A stretch of DNA of 64,000 bases from Mycoplasmopsis anatis (GTDB lineage Bacteria > Bacillota_I > Bacilli_A > Mycoplasmatales > Metamycoplasmataceae). Position numbers and translations under genes: made by a program. Below are positions 1 through 9,883 of the stretch, piece by piece (the first letter of the stretch is position 1; each line of letters starts with the position of its first letter). The notes under the pieces are model-generated. The model was not told where the DNA came from and searched no databases. It saw only the letters and a list, made by a program, of their open reading frames with translations. Location of the stretch: contig NZ_LR215035.1 in NCBI RefSeq assembly GCF_900660655.1, forward strand, positions 372,001-436,000. The letters run 5' to 3'.

Positions 1-1743
1 ATTCCTGGGTTAGCCACTTCATTAATGTTAGGTTTAGCCGCTTTCTTAAACCAAATTTTTATTCTAAATTTTGTTCCGGATACAATATTTTTACTAAATA
101 CTACAGCTCATGGAGCGTCACAAAGTGGAATTCTATATGATTACTTACCAAGTGGATATGTACATCTTAATCGTGAACAGTTTGATTTAATTTATAATGC
201 ATATAACATCATAACGCCAATTAGTGATCGAATAAATGAATTAAATACTAACCAAGTTAGTTCGATTGCAGTTAATGCTAATGCACCTTTTACAATATTT
301 AGTAATTCAATAGTTTTTTTAATACCTGTTGGTACTAGTGTTTATTACACCAAATGTGTTTCGAAAGGATTTGAAAGAACTGGTAAAGATTTATGAAGTA
401 CAGCATTTTATGCAACAATTGTTTGCTCAATTTTAGCAACTTTAATTATGTACATCACTTTATGAAGTGGTTTAGTTGAACAAATCGCTTCAAGAACTAA
501 GTTTGAATCTTCATCTCTTTATATGATTGACAGAAATGCTGAGTTACTGTCAAAATTTAACGAGTGAGGAATTTCGAATTATAAACCAAGCCAAATAATT
601 CAACAATACTATAATTCTGCTAGAGACATTAGTATAAGTTGAGCAAAATTATACATTTATATTTACTGTGGTGGAACTCTTATTCAAGGTATGTATTTAC
701 TTCTTAGTTATTTAATAAGAGCAGAAGGTAAAAATGTATATGTAATGTTTTGAGCTATAGTTGCGAATATATTTGACGTTATATTAAATGTATTGTTAAT
801 TCGTGTTGCTAAAATGGGTATATTAGGTGCAGCAATTTCAACTATTTTGGCTTGAAGTGTTAATCTAATAGCTTATGTTATTTATGTTTATAAAAATAAT
901 AAATCCCAAACTACATGATTAAGTATTCATCATTTAATTAACTTTAAATTTAGATATAAATTTCTTGGACCAGTTGGACTACTTGGTTTTAGTGGATTTA
1001 TCCGTTCAGTTGGGGTTGCGGTTGGTTCATTAGTAATTACATTATTACTAACTAAATTACCATATAGCAATGGTGCATCGAATGTATATCTTTGAGCTAA
1101 AGCATCACCAATAATAACTTTATTTTTCTTAGCATTATTTGGAATTGCTGATGGAGCTAGAAGTTTATTAAGTTATGCTTACACCAAACGCGATGTAAAT
1201 AGAGTAAAACAAGTTTATTGATATGCCTTAATGATATCTTTTGGATATGCATTGATAGTTTATACAATAGTAGCAATACTAGCACCTCATTTCTTATACT
1301 TACTAAGAGTTGAACCAGAAGTTATGAACAAAGCTTGTATTTATTTAAGAATAAATATGCTTAGACTTGCATTTTACTCATTTGCTACAGGTGCTATGTT
1401 ACTATTCCAAGGAACTAATAATATTAAAAACTCCATTATTGCCACCTCTATGGAAGGATTCCTTACATTCTTTATCGTGATGGGAATTAGTGTAGGATTT
1501 GGATTTTTATTAAGTAATTATGGAGTGGATGATTTTAATTCAGCTTTAGTTATTTCAATAGGTTATGCAAGTAATAGTTTAATTGCTGGATTAATCAACT
1601 TCACTATTAGTACTATTTATCTAAAGAAAAAGATCCCTAACATCGATAACATTAAGCTTAGTTGAAGTAGAAAAATTGAGCATAAATTCTTCGCCGAAGC
1701 TGAACTTTATGAAAAACAATATCTTCAAAGCACACAACATTAG
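1..1743 (+). CDS. MATE-family efflux/lipid-flippase-like transporter (5' end outside window)
   Basis: Polytopic membrane protein, 580 residues visible, open at the left edge and ending at TAG 1741-1743. Many hydrophobic helices are separated by short polar loops, in two halves with a long soluble stretch near residues 60-100. The run GGTLIQGMYLLLSYLIRAEG followed by a Val/Ile-rich helix and a GILGAAISTILAW segment is typical of the MATE/NorM-MviN superfamily: a drug or metabolite efflux pump driven by an ion gradient. Trp codons are TGA. Mycoplasma members of this family are usually annotated only as MATE transporters, so the substrate cannot be given. The stop codon lies inside the following terminator hairpin. 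Confidence 0.75.
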
Positions 1744-1757
1744 TACTCACTAATGTT
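1736..1757 (+). terminator. Rho-independent terminator of the MATE gene
   Basis: Nine-bp perfect inverted repeat AACATTAGT / ACTAATGTT with a 4-nt loop followed by a T-run. The MATE stop codon is inside the 5' arm. Confidence 0.75.
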
Positions 1758-1854
1758 TTTATTTATCTTTTTTTAAGTAAATAATAATTAGAGTTTACAA
1801 TAATATTATTTGAGTAGATACTTAATGTTTCTACTTTTTTATATAAAAAAGTAC

Positions 1855-2325
1855 TTACATCATAAGTGCTAATTCATCTTGTTTATTCATGTTTTTTCTT
1901 GTTGTTTTCTGATTAACACTTTATGAAGTTCATTTTAATTAGGTTTATATTTAATTTTTCTTAAATCATCGACTTTCAAATAATGCTTACTTTCTTGTGA
2001 TATTTAGTATTTAATTTTTGATAACGGAATGTAATTTCACAATTTCTAATTAATCATTCTTCATCATTTTTCATATTTGAAGCATATTCTCTTAACATAT
2101 TAAATTCAAGTGAATTTAAAACATTTATTAATTCGTTGAAATAAGAGAAATATTAATAAGCATTCAACTCCTTAAACTCATTGTTTGGAAATACTCAATA
2201 ATCCTTTTTAGATAATCCTTAAATATGTAAAGTACCAGAATATAATTGATTACCTAACATCCAATTAAGTTATTCAAATCAGCTTCATTATAATCTATTA
2301 AATTATCAATGTCATCTTTTTTCAT
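1855..2325 (-). pseudogene. Decayed copy of the MIKxVWSLTR family (paralogue of the genes at 44.4 and 45.4 kb)
   Basis: Reading the minus strand, the first codons give KKDDIDNLIDYNEADLNNL, nearly the same as residues about 112-130 of the 267-aa protein at 45378-46181 (DDIDKLLDYNEADLNNLFG). Similarity continues through stretches matching YSGTLHI, KDYWVFPN and the end tail DELAL, but with several stops and frameshifts. Likeness goes past the stop into a relic of the hairpin that follows pgk (here about 1813-1840). The N-terminal 110 residues are missing: at about 2326 the sequence switches to phage DNA on the other strand. Basis: direct comparison of two stretches in this window. Confidence 0.75.
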
Positions 2326-2327
2326 AT

Positions 2328-2580
2328 ATGTCGCCTACTATAAAACTTGTGAAACTAGCACTAAAGTGGATAATATCTCAGGGCGGGCATCCTGTTTTTA
2401 GATGGGATATGGATAATATCTTTATACGAACAGACAATGCTGGAAATATAAAAACAGATAAAGAAAAGTTAACAAAAAGATAGGTGGAGTAATTGCGGCT
2501 ATCATGGCACTTAATAGAGTAATAATATGCGAAAACCAAAATGCTAAGAGCGGGTTATGACAGTAGAGGGATTTTGTTTA
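2328..2580 (+). pseudogene. Phage terminase large subunit, C-terminal remnant
   Basis: From ATG 2328 the frame reads MSPTIKLVKLALKW and then GGHPVFRWDMDN, RTDNAGNIKTDKEK and a stop at 2481-2483; one frame over it continues IGGVIAAIMALNRVI. This order (MSP..., GGHPVLRW, MDN, DPAGNIKPDKEKS, DG.VA.IMALDR) is the end of the large terminase subunit (TerL) of Firmicutes siphoviruses. The two Trp codons in the conserved part are TGG, unlike the TGA used by the surrounding genes, which points to a donor with the standard code. Only the last ~80 residues remain, so it is non-functional. Confidence 0.7.
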
Positions 2581-2663
2581 AGCTTCCATAGAATTTTAGA
2601 ATTAATTAAAGAACAAATATAGTGTAATAATTTAACGAATTTTCCTAAAAAGGAGTGAAAATA

Positions 2664-3616
2664 ATGGTTATAAACTATAATGAAATACAAAAATTACTCA
2701 GAAGTCGTACCGATCTTCACGCTAGATTGGATTTGATTCCCTATGATGGAACACCTAAAATTAAGGATCGTGGTGTTGGAAAATATTTATATGTTAGAAA
2801 ATGTGTTGCTGGTAAACTGACATCAACATATGTAAGAGTATATACCGAAGAACTTTATAACTTACTACTTCGTAATACTAGATAAATTAGAACAATAAAA
2901 AAAGAATTACGTCATATAGAAAAAGGACTTGTGGCACCGGATATTCGGAAAACAAGTTATCAGCAGATGTTATTAATAATATAGCATTTGATAGGGCGAA
3001 TATGAAGATGAATATCTATGATCAGGGAGTTTTAGATGGAGTAGCTACATCTTTTCCCCAAACGCAAGAAATTATAGATAATGGAAAAGTTTCAGGTATG
3101 ACAGAAACTGATGTGCAGAAAATCTTAAATTTAAAACATGCATAGGAGTTTATTTTGGATAAAGATGTAGCAGCAAGCAAATCGGACTATTACATGCTTT
3201 ATCATATTGCGAGATTTGTTAATTAAGGACTTTTTGTTAAAGGAGGTCGTATACGTGGAGTACCAGTTATGATTGGTGGGTCCTCTTATGTGGTGTCATT
3301 AGCAAATTAAAAAGATGTGAAAGACAAAATACAAAAGATTACTGAAGGAAATGATGATGCTATCGATGCTGCAATCAAGTTATGTATATATACTGTATGA
3401 AAGTGCAAATATTCATTGATGGGAATAATAGAGCATCTATTGTTTTTGCTAACCACTATTTAATATCTCATGGAGGAGGATTTTTGGTTATTCCTGAAAA
3501 AAAGTTCTGTAATTTAAAAAATTACTTGTGAAGTATTATGAAGGAGAAGATATAACTATTATTTCTGATTTTATGAAAAATAGTTATTGAAGAACGATGC
3601 AAAACAAAAAACACTA
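2664..3616 (+). pseudogene. Fic-family protein, multiply frameshifted remnant
   Basis: An AAGGAG site precedes ATG 2664 (GTG 2655 is an alternative). The first 73 residues (NYNEIQKLLRSRTDLHARL ... GKYLYVRKCVAGKLTSTYV) are intact, then TAA at 2883-2885. Later pieces in shifting frames read LSADVINNIAFDRANMKMN, DGVATSFPQTQEIIDNGKVS, KGGRIRGVPV and, at 3406-3438, QIFIDGNNRAS followed by HYLISHGGGFLVIPEKK and YYEGEDITII. That is the layout of Firmicutes Fic proteins, with the Fic core HxFxDGNxR degraded. At about 3145 the expected Trp (HAWEFI) has become TAG, a one-base change from TGG. Fic enzymes transfer AMP or related groups to target proteins; this one is dead. It sits right behind the TerL remnant, so both probably came in as one phage or integrative element. 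Confidence 0.75.
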
Positions 3617-4177
3617 TTAGGAAACTTTATGCACGATAACATATAAATTTATTCACCAAATAATATTGTAAATACCAAGACATTTTCTTATTATTCCTAA
3701 TTCTCTGTTCAATTTACTTTTTCTTCTTTTAATTGTTGATTTTATACATTTTTGTATTAACTTCGATGTGTGAAATCAACAAGATATAAGTAGTTTATTA
3801 AATAAGTTTTCATTCTATATTTACAAGTATTAAAAGTTTTGAAGTACACAAATTCATTTTTTTATGTTTGTTTTGTACTATAAAATTTTGCAATGATAGC
3901 ACAATAAGAACAGGAGAATTTACTATATAACATAATACTTAAAAAATTTGAAGACATGATAGATTAAAGGGAAATATTGTAAATAGACTTGTTTTTTTAT
4001 TATTTTAAACTAAAAAGTTCAAACACAAGTCTGTATGCACCACAAAGTAGAACTAATTTAAATTTTTACACTATCTTTTAATTTGTTATTTTGTTCAACT
4101 ATTACAGATAATTTTTGGGACTTATCTAAATTGCTTGCTAAGTCAAAAAGTAAAATAAAAAATAGCAATAAATGCTA
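3617..4177. other. Non-coding AT-rich stretch
   Basis: No convincing gene on either strand. It follows the Fic relic and ends at the stop of the ZIP transporter. The only structure noticed is an 8-bp inverted repeat AGACTTGT (3985-3992) / ACAAGTCT (4025-4032) with a T-run inside. Probably the right-hand end of the decayed foreign segment plus a 3' intergenic region. Confidence 0.5.
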
Positions 4178-5188
4178 TTACACCGGTGAACTTCCATGTA
4201 AATGGAATGAAAGAATAAAAATACTTATTATTATTCCGGCAAAGAGGAATATTAATGTTTTTACTCAGCTTTTCTTATCAAAATTTGAGTGGTAGAATTC
4301 AGGGAAGAATTCAACAAGAGAAGTAAATAAGAATATTCCTCCAATTAGTGATTGCATAGCTGCGTAAATTACTCAGTTTTGTAGAATATATTTACCAATA
4401 ATTGAACCAATTAACATAAATGGTAAGAATAATAGTAAACCTGAAATAGAAATTAAAACTGCTTTTCATTTACTATAACCTGCTTCTCTTAGTCTATAGA
4501 AGAAGATTATCTCTTCAGGAATTAAGTGAAGTATAAGTGAAATAATAAAGGCAATAGTAATATCATTTGAACTACCTTCAACGATTAAACTAATACTATT
4601 ACCTAAAATAATTCCTTCAGGTATTCTATGTGTTAAAAGTAATAAAAGAGCAACAAATTTTAATTTAGATTCACTTTTTTTATTTATATCTTTAGTTAAT
4701 TCAACTGAATCATGTTTATTAAAAATAATATCTGGATGAGTGTGTGAATGTACATTTGATTTATCATGATCGTGAACGTGCACAAAAACACTCATTTGTT
4801 TAGAAGCTAGAAGTTTTTTATTAACTTTATAAGAAATAATATATTTTATGAAAAAACTTATAAATATTCCTATTAGTGAACCACCTGCAACAATTAAAAT
4901 ATTACTAATATAAACATAATTTTCACCTCAATCTCTTTGAGAGTTTACTGAAGAGATCTCTAATGCTTCTCTCATAAATCCAAAAAGAGACATAACTATG
5001 AAAAAGCCAGTTACAAAAGCATATAAATAAGTTTTGGTTTTGTTGTTTAATTGCTTAAAGAAAAAAGGAAGTAATAATGAAATAAAAATTGGTATTAATA
5101 AAAGGATAGCCAGAAAGATAAATACTAAAAGTATTTTAGTTTCTAGTGAACCAACTAAATTACTAAGATATTCAATTTTTTGAAACAT
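4178..5188 (-). CDS. ZIP-family divalent metal transporter
   Basis: Predicted 336-aa inner-membrane protein with about eight helices. The histidine-rich cytoplasmic loop HVHDHDKSNVHSHTHPD sits near residue 140 and is followed by a helix with HRIPEGI and the next helix with HLIPEEI: the paired metal-binding motifs of ZIP (Zrt/Irt-like) carriers, which import zinc, iron or manganese. Three Trp codons are TGA. The start ATG is 2 nt after the yebC stop, so the two genes are probably co-transcribed and perhaps translationally coupled. Substrate cannot be told from sequence; zinc is the commonest. C-terminal end FILSFHLHGSSPV is a little short and could be altered by the neighbouring foreign DNA. 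Confidence 0.8.
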
Positions 5189-5190
5189 TA

Positions 5191-5925
5191 TTAAATTTCT
5201 ATGTTGTGGTAAACATCTTGAACGTCATCATCTTCTTGAAGATCGTTAGCGAAGTTTAATAATTTTTCTTTTTTCTCATCATCTAGAGCAATAAATAATG
5301 ATGGAATATATGTGATTTCACACATTTTAAATTCAGTAATTCCTAAATCATTTTCAATAGCTTTTCTTAAGTCATTGAAATTTTCAGGTGCTGAAGTAAC
5401 TTCGAAGATATTATCTTCAACAATGTGTTTAACATCTTCTGCTCCTAATTCTAGAGCATTTAATAATAAAACATCTTCCGAAATTAACGAATCATCAATT
5501 TGTATGATACCTTTTTTCTCGAATGGATAAGGAATTTGACCTGTTTTTCCTAATGAAGCATTTTGCTTCTTAAAGTAAGCTTGAATATTTGAAGTGACAC
5601 GATTAATATTATCGCTTAAGGTATTAACTATAAATGTAACACCGCCACCAACAGTAGCATTGAATAATGTTTCGATGTATGAACTTGAATTTTTATCTCC
5701 TTTAGCTTTTTGAATAGCTCTTTCGATATTATCCTTAGGCATATTCTTAGCTTTAGCTTTGGAAATAGCTAATTTTAATGCTGGGTTTGATTCAGGATCT
5801 GGCCCGCCAGCTCCTGAAGCTGCTACATAAATTTCTTTTGATAATTTTTGAAATATTTTCCCTCTTGCTGCATCTTGTGCACCTTTTCTGTGAGCAATAT
5901 TTGCTGAGTGTGAGTGTCCTGCCAT
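5191..5925 (-). CDS. YebC/PmpR (TACO1) family protein
   Basis: 244 aa, full length for the family. The N-terminus MAGHSHSANIAHRKGAQDAA is the hallmark of YebC/TACO1, followed by GPDPESNPALKLAI and KNMPKDNIERAI. Family members have been described as transcriptional regulators in some bacteria and as ribosome-associated factors that help translation of difficult (for example proline-rich) stretches in others; this sequence does not decide which. Preceded by a strong AAGGAG site. It lies between nadE (13 nt upstream) and the ZIP gene in one minus-strand operon. Confidence 0.92.
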   Translation of the reverse strand: MAGHSHSANIAHRKGAQDAARGKIFQKLSKEIYVAASGAGGPDPESNPALKLAISKAKAKNMPKDNIERAIQKAKGDKNSSSYIETLFNATVGGGVTFIVNTLSDNINRVTSNIQAYFKKQNASLGKTGQIPYPFEKKGIIQIDDSLISEDVLLLNALELGAEDVKHIVEDNIFEVTSAPENFNDLRKAIENDLGITEFKMCEITYIPSLFIALDDEKKEKLLNFANDLQEDDDVQDVYHNIEI

Positions 5926-5935
5926 ATTTTTCTCC

Positions 5936-6733
5936 TTATTTTTTATTAATTTCTAGCGGTTTATAAGCACTTTGACGTTTATGTTCGCTATTTTTATGCA
6001 TTTTTTCTATTTTTTCAATAACTTTTTGATCTAAATATTTGTTTATTATAACATTATTATCAATATGATCTAAGTAAAAATCTAAATCATCATAACTAAA
6101 ACCTAATTCATCCTCATCTGATTGTCCTTCTCATAATCCTGCAGAAGGTTTTTTGTTAATAATTGAATATGGAACATTAAGTAATTCTGAAAGGTATTTA
6201 ACTTCAGATTTAGTTAAGTGAACAATGGGTAATAAATCAACACCACCATCACCATATTTAGTGAAATAACCAGTAAAGTATTCATCTTTATTATCTGTAC
6301 CGCAAACTAAATATCTCTTTGATTGTGCTAATGCATAAAGTGTTGTCATTCTAAGTCTAGGTTTAATGTTTGAAATTGACATTTTATCTTCAACATTAGT
6401 TGCAGCTAAAATAGAATCAAAAGTATTTTTTAGCTCTACAGTAATAAATTTGGCGTTTTGACTTTTTTCTAGTTCTTTTATATGAACTAAATCATGATCC
6501 ATCTTATCAATAGGCATGATTACACCTAAAGTATCATTTGGAAATGCTTTTTTACATAAAGCATACACAAGAGCTGAATCAATTCCACCACTAATTCCGA
6601 CAATTAAACCTTTTGAATTAGATTCCTTGACCTTATCCTTTAAGAAATTTACTATAGTTTCAATATAGCTTAATGCTATTTCTTTATTAAATTCTCTTTC
6701 TCTTCCGTTATATTTTGTTAATGTTGTTTTCAT
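5936..6733 (-). CDS. nadE: NH3-dependent NAD+ synthetase
   Basis: 265 aa. Makes NAD+ from deamido-NAD+, ATP and ammonia in the cytoplasm. The ATP-pyrophosphatase loop SGGIDSAL is at about residue 47 and GTDNKDEYFTGYFTKYGDGG lies in the substrate pocket; KKPSAGLWEGQSDEDELG is the conserved C-terminal stretch and contains a TGA-coded Trp. No glutaminase domain is present, as expected for the short bacterial form. ATG 6733 is chosen over the far upstream in-frame ATG 6814 because family similarity begins there and a TATAAT box (6744-6749, minus) lies only 10 nt upstream, implying a nearly leaderless mRNA. Divergent from mnmG; first gene of nadE-yebC-ZIP. Confidence 0.93.
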
Positions 6734-6743
6734 AGATGAATAA

Positions 6744-6771
6744 ATTATAATAAAAAGTTTATTTATTTGAA
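6744..6771 (-). promoter_or_regulatory. Promoter of nadE (leaderless type)
   Basis: Minus-strand TATAAT at 6749-6744 with TTCAAA 16 nt upstream. The expected start of transcription is about 4 nt before the nadE ATG, and no Shine-Dalgarno site exists. Confidence 0.5.
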
Positions 6772-6801
6772 AAAATAACTTAAAAATACTTGTTTTATAC
6801 C

Positions 6802-6829
6802 TTGACTTATACACTAAAAGTGATAAAAT
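6802..6829 (+). promoter_or_regulatory. Promoter of mnmG-rlmH
   Basis: TTGACT (6802-6807), 16-nt spacer, TAAAAT (6824-6829). A GAGG ribosome site follows at about 6857, ahead of ATG 6865. Confidence 0.55.
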
Positions 6830-6864
6830 AAATAAACAATATTTACCATGTAAAGTGAGGAATA

Positions 6865-8694
6865 ATGAACAAGAAATTTGAGGCTATAGTAATAGGTGGA
6901 GGACACGCTGGAGTTGAAGCTACTTTTGCACTTGCAAATAAGGGACATAAAGTAGCTTTGATTAGTTTTAATTTAGAAAAACTTGCGATGATGCCATGTA
7001 ATCCATCTATTGGAGGACCTGCTAAGGGGATTATAACTAGAGAGATTGATGCTTTAGGTGGAATGCAAGGATATTTTGCAGACTTAGCAATGATTCAAAT
7101 AAAAATGTTAAATGAATCTAAAGGTCCGGCGGTTAGAGCTATAAGAGCTCAAATAGATAAAGAAAAATATTCTAAAATTATCAAAGAAAGTTTAGAAAAA
7201 CATCGAAATATTACTTTGATAGAAGCTGAGGTTTCTCAAATAAATGTAGAAAATAATAAAATTATTGGTGTTACCACTAGAGATGGAGAAGTTTATGACG
7301 CTGATGTTGTAGTTTTAACAACAGGCACATACATGGATTCAAGAATTATTAGAGGTAAAACAGTATTTGAATCAGGTCCAGATAACGAAAAAACTACAAC
7401 TCTAATTTCCGAATCATTAAGATCTTTGGGTTTTGAACTTCAAAGACTTAAAACTGGTACTCCACCAAGAATTTTTACAGACTCAATAGATTTTAGTGAA
7501 GTCCAAAAAGAAGAATTGAGTAACATTCAACTTAATTTTTCTGAACGTTCAAACATAAAATTACCCGAACAAATTTCTTGTTATTTAACATACACAACTC
7601 CTGAGACTCATAAATTAATAGAAGAGAACGTACATCTTTCTGGAATGTATTCTGGTGTAATTAAAGGTGTAGGACCAAGATACTGTCCAAGTATTGAAGA
7701 TAAAATAATGCGTTTTATTGATAAAGAAAGACATCAAATTTTCTTCGAACCAGAAACTAAAGAGGGTGATGTGATGTATATTAATGGTCTTTCAACTTCT
7801 TTACCAGTTGATATCCAAGCAGAATTAATTAAAACAATACCCGGACTTAGAAATGCAAGAGTTCAAAAATGAGCATACGCCATTGAATATGATGCACTAA
7901 ATCCTCTTGATTTATATCCAACTTTAGAAACTAAAAAGATTAAGAATTTCTTTTGTGCTGGACAAATAAATGGAACAAGCGGTTATGAAGAAGCTGCCGC
8001 TCAGGGACTTATTGCTGGAATTAATGCAGCATTAACTTTAGAACATAAAGAAACTTTAATTCTTAAAAGAAATGAAGCTTATATTGGTGTATTAATTGAT
8101 GATTTAGTTACAAAAGGTACAAAGGAACCTTATAGAATGTTAACAAGTAGAGCTGAATATAGATTACTGTTAAGAAATGATAATAACGATTCAAGATTGT
8201 ACAAAATTGCTTACAATGTTGGTCTAATTTCAAAAGATGAATTTGATAGAATTGATCAAAAATATAAATTAATTGATCAGAAGATAAAAGAACTTGAAAA
8301 CACTTTTTTATCAACTAAGGATCCTATAGCTCAAAAATATAATGTAGAAAATAGTACTAATTTAATTAAATTAATTTCTAGACCTGAAGTGGATCCAAAA
8401 GATGTGTTACCTGATTTTCCTTTTATAAACGAATTAACAACTATAATCAGACTTGATGGATATATTAAAAAACAATTAGCTGAAGCTAATAAAATGCTCA
8501 AGTTAGAAAAGTATAGAATACCAGAAAATATTGATTATAATGTAATTCCTAATATCGCAACAGAAGCTAGACAAAAACTAATTAAAATTAAACCTATCAC
8601 CATAGGACAGGCTTCAAGAATAAGCGGAATTAATCCATCAGATATTCAAATGCTTTTATTTTATATTGAATCTAATAAGAAAAATGAAAATTAA
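6865..8694 (+). CDS. mnmG: tRNA uridine-34 carboxymethylaminomethyl enzyme MnmG (GidA)
   Basis: 609 aa, normal length. FAD-dependent protein that works with MnmE to install the cmnm5 group on U34 of tRNAs reading NNA/NNG codons. N-terminal FAD-binding motif [11 protein letters not shown] at residues 10-20; the conserved [14 protein letters not shown] and [15 protein letters not shown] follow; ING(T)[10 protein letters not shown] and [16 protein letters not shown] are in the second half; C-terminal [15 protein letters not shown] binds MnmE/tRNA. One TGA-Trp at 7870-7872. Its stop overlaps the rlmH start by 11 nt, so the two are translated together. Confidence 0.96.
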
Positions 8695-9121
8695 CATTAT
8701 AGCAGTTGGCACATTAGAAAAAGATTTTAAAATTCTATATAGTGAGTATATAAGAAAAGTAAATTCTTATGCTAAAGTTAATTTAATCGAGATAAAAGAA
8801 TCAAAAGAAAATAATATAGAAGTAAAAAAAGCAAAAGAAACTGAGATAATTCAAAGTAAAATACCAAAGAATTCACCTGTAGTATTATGCAGTTTACAAG
8901 GGAAAATGTATGATAGCATTGAATTTAGTGAAATCTTTAATAAGGATAATATAACTTTTATTATCGGTGGTAGTGATGGAGTGCTTGAAGAAAAATTTGA
9001 AAATGTTACTAAAATTAAATTTAGTAACATGACCTTTCCACACCAACTTTTTAGGGTTATGTTATCTGAGCAAATTTATAGAGCTTTCTCAATAATCAAT
9101 AATAAAAAATATCATAAATAA
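8684..9121 (+). CDS. rlmH: 23S rRNA pseudouridine-1915 N3-methyltransferase RlmH
   Basis: 145 aa, SPOUT-class methyltransferase. Methylates pseudouridine 1915 in helix 69 of 23S rRNA using SAM. Conserved [11 protein letters not shown]-binding turn, [19 protein letters not shown], and the C-terminal NNKKYHK that carries the catalytic tyrosine-histidine. ATG 8684 (MKINIIAVG) is the family start; the ATG at 8666 would add six residues. Overlaps the end of mnmG by 11 nt. Confidence 0.95.
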   Translation: MKINIIAVGTLEKDFKILYSEYIRKVNSYAKVNLIEIKESKENNIEVKKAKETEIIQSKIPKNSPVVLCSLQGKMYDSIEFSEIFNKDNITFIIGGSDGVLEEKFENVTKIKFSNMTFPHQLFRVMLSEQIYRAFSIINNKKYHK

Positions 9122-9592
9122 TTATATTTGTGAACTCAATGCACTATTTTTATGGTGCATTTTTAATATATTTTCGTTACTAACTAATGTAATTAAGGAA
9201 ATATTTGAGTTCATAATTTCTTTTTCTGAAGTAATTCTATTGATTATTTCTAAAATACAAACTTGAGTTTGCAGTTCAATTTCTTTTGTGCCTTTTTCTC
9301 AGTCAACTATATAATAAAATTCATTTAACATCATTCGATATATATCATTTAATACTAGTGTTTTTTTAGTACCATTATCATAATCTATATTAAATAAGTC
9401 TTTGTTAATTACGTAATCTTTTATGTTTCTTTCGTGAACACCAATAAAAAATACTGAGTCTCTATCATTAGCAATAGCTAAAATTTTATCTGGAAAATTT
9501 TCTAACTCCTTTTTAATTCTATTTTTAAATTCATTTTTAATTTCTAAAATTTTTACCAAATTATGGTTAATAAATTCATGTTTTTGTTTCAT
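9122..9592 (-). CDS. Hypothetical protein, 156 aa
   Basis: I do not recognise this protein. It begins MKQKHEFINHNLVKILEIK, is mixed alpha/beta with no signal peptide or membrane helix, and contains one TGA-Trp at 9299-9301. The central part (ILAIANDRDSVFFIGVHER) looks like the core of a small globular domain. Its 3' end is convergent with rlmH and abuts it directly. The intergenic segment upstream is T-rich, with no clear promoter or ribosome site, so expression is uncertain. Confidence 0.6.
9139..9160. terminator. Weak hairpin between rlmH and the convergent hypothetical gene
   Basis: ATGCAC / GTGCAT arms with a 10-nt loop and TTTT after it on the plus strand. It lies inside the 3' coding end of the minus-strand gene. 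Confidence 0.45.
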
Positions 9593-9844
9593 AACTTAAT
9601 TGTAAATTTTTACAAGTTCATAAAAATACTTATTTTTTTCACATTTGTTAAGTAATAGTATTTTTTTGTTTTAATTTGATGCTAAATATTCCTTGATAAT
9701 AGTGATTTTAGAATGTTTCATGTTTTTGTATTTTATTTGTTGCTAAAAATACACAAAATTTATTTTTTTATAATTTCATTTTTTTAAAAAAATTGACCTA
9801 AAAATGAATTTTATGGTTGGCAAAAATGTGAAAATATTTTAAAA

Positions 9845-9874
9845 TTGTCCTTTTTGCATTAAAGAATATATAAT
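9845..9874 (+). promoter_or_regulatory. Promoter of the 808-aa lipoprotein
   Basis: TTGTCC (9845-9850), 18-nt spacer, TATAAT (9869-9874), then only 9 nt to ATG 9884. No Shine-Dalgarno site. The 290-nt intergenic region before it (9593-9883) is rich in T- and A-runs and holds no gene. Confidence 0.55.
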
Positions 9875-9883
9875 TATTATGTT

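Noticed and set aside
1744..1850. Possible small gene after the MATE terminator
   Set aside because: No frame with a start and ribosome site; the segment matches the relic terminator of the duplicated block.
4083..4295. 70-codon open frame on the plus strand
   Set aside because: It is the reverse complement of the ZIP transporter's 3' end, has no ribosome site and no family likeness.
6734..6814. 27-residue N-terminal extension of nadE
   Set aside because: Hydrophobic leader has no family match and overlaps the promoter; ATG 6733 fits better.
8108..8314. 68-codon minus-strand frame inside mnmG
   Set aside because: Fully inside a highly conserved gene; composition is that of a shadow frame.
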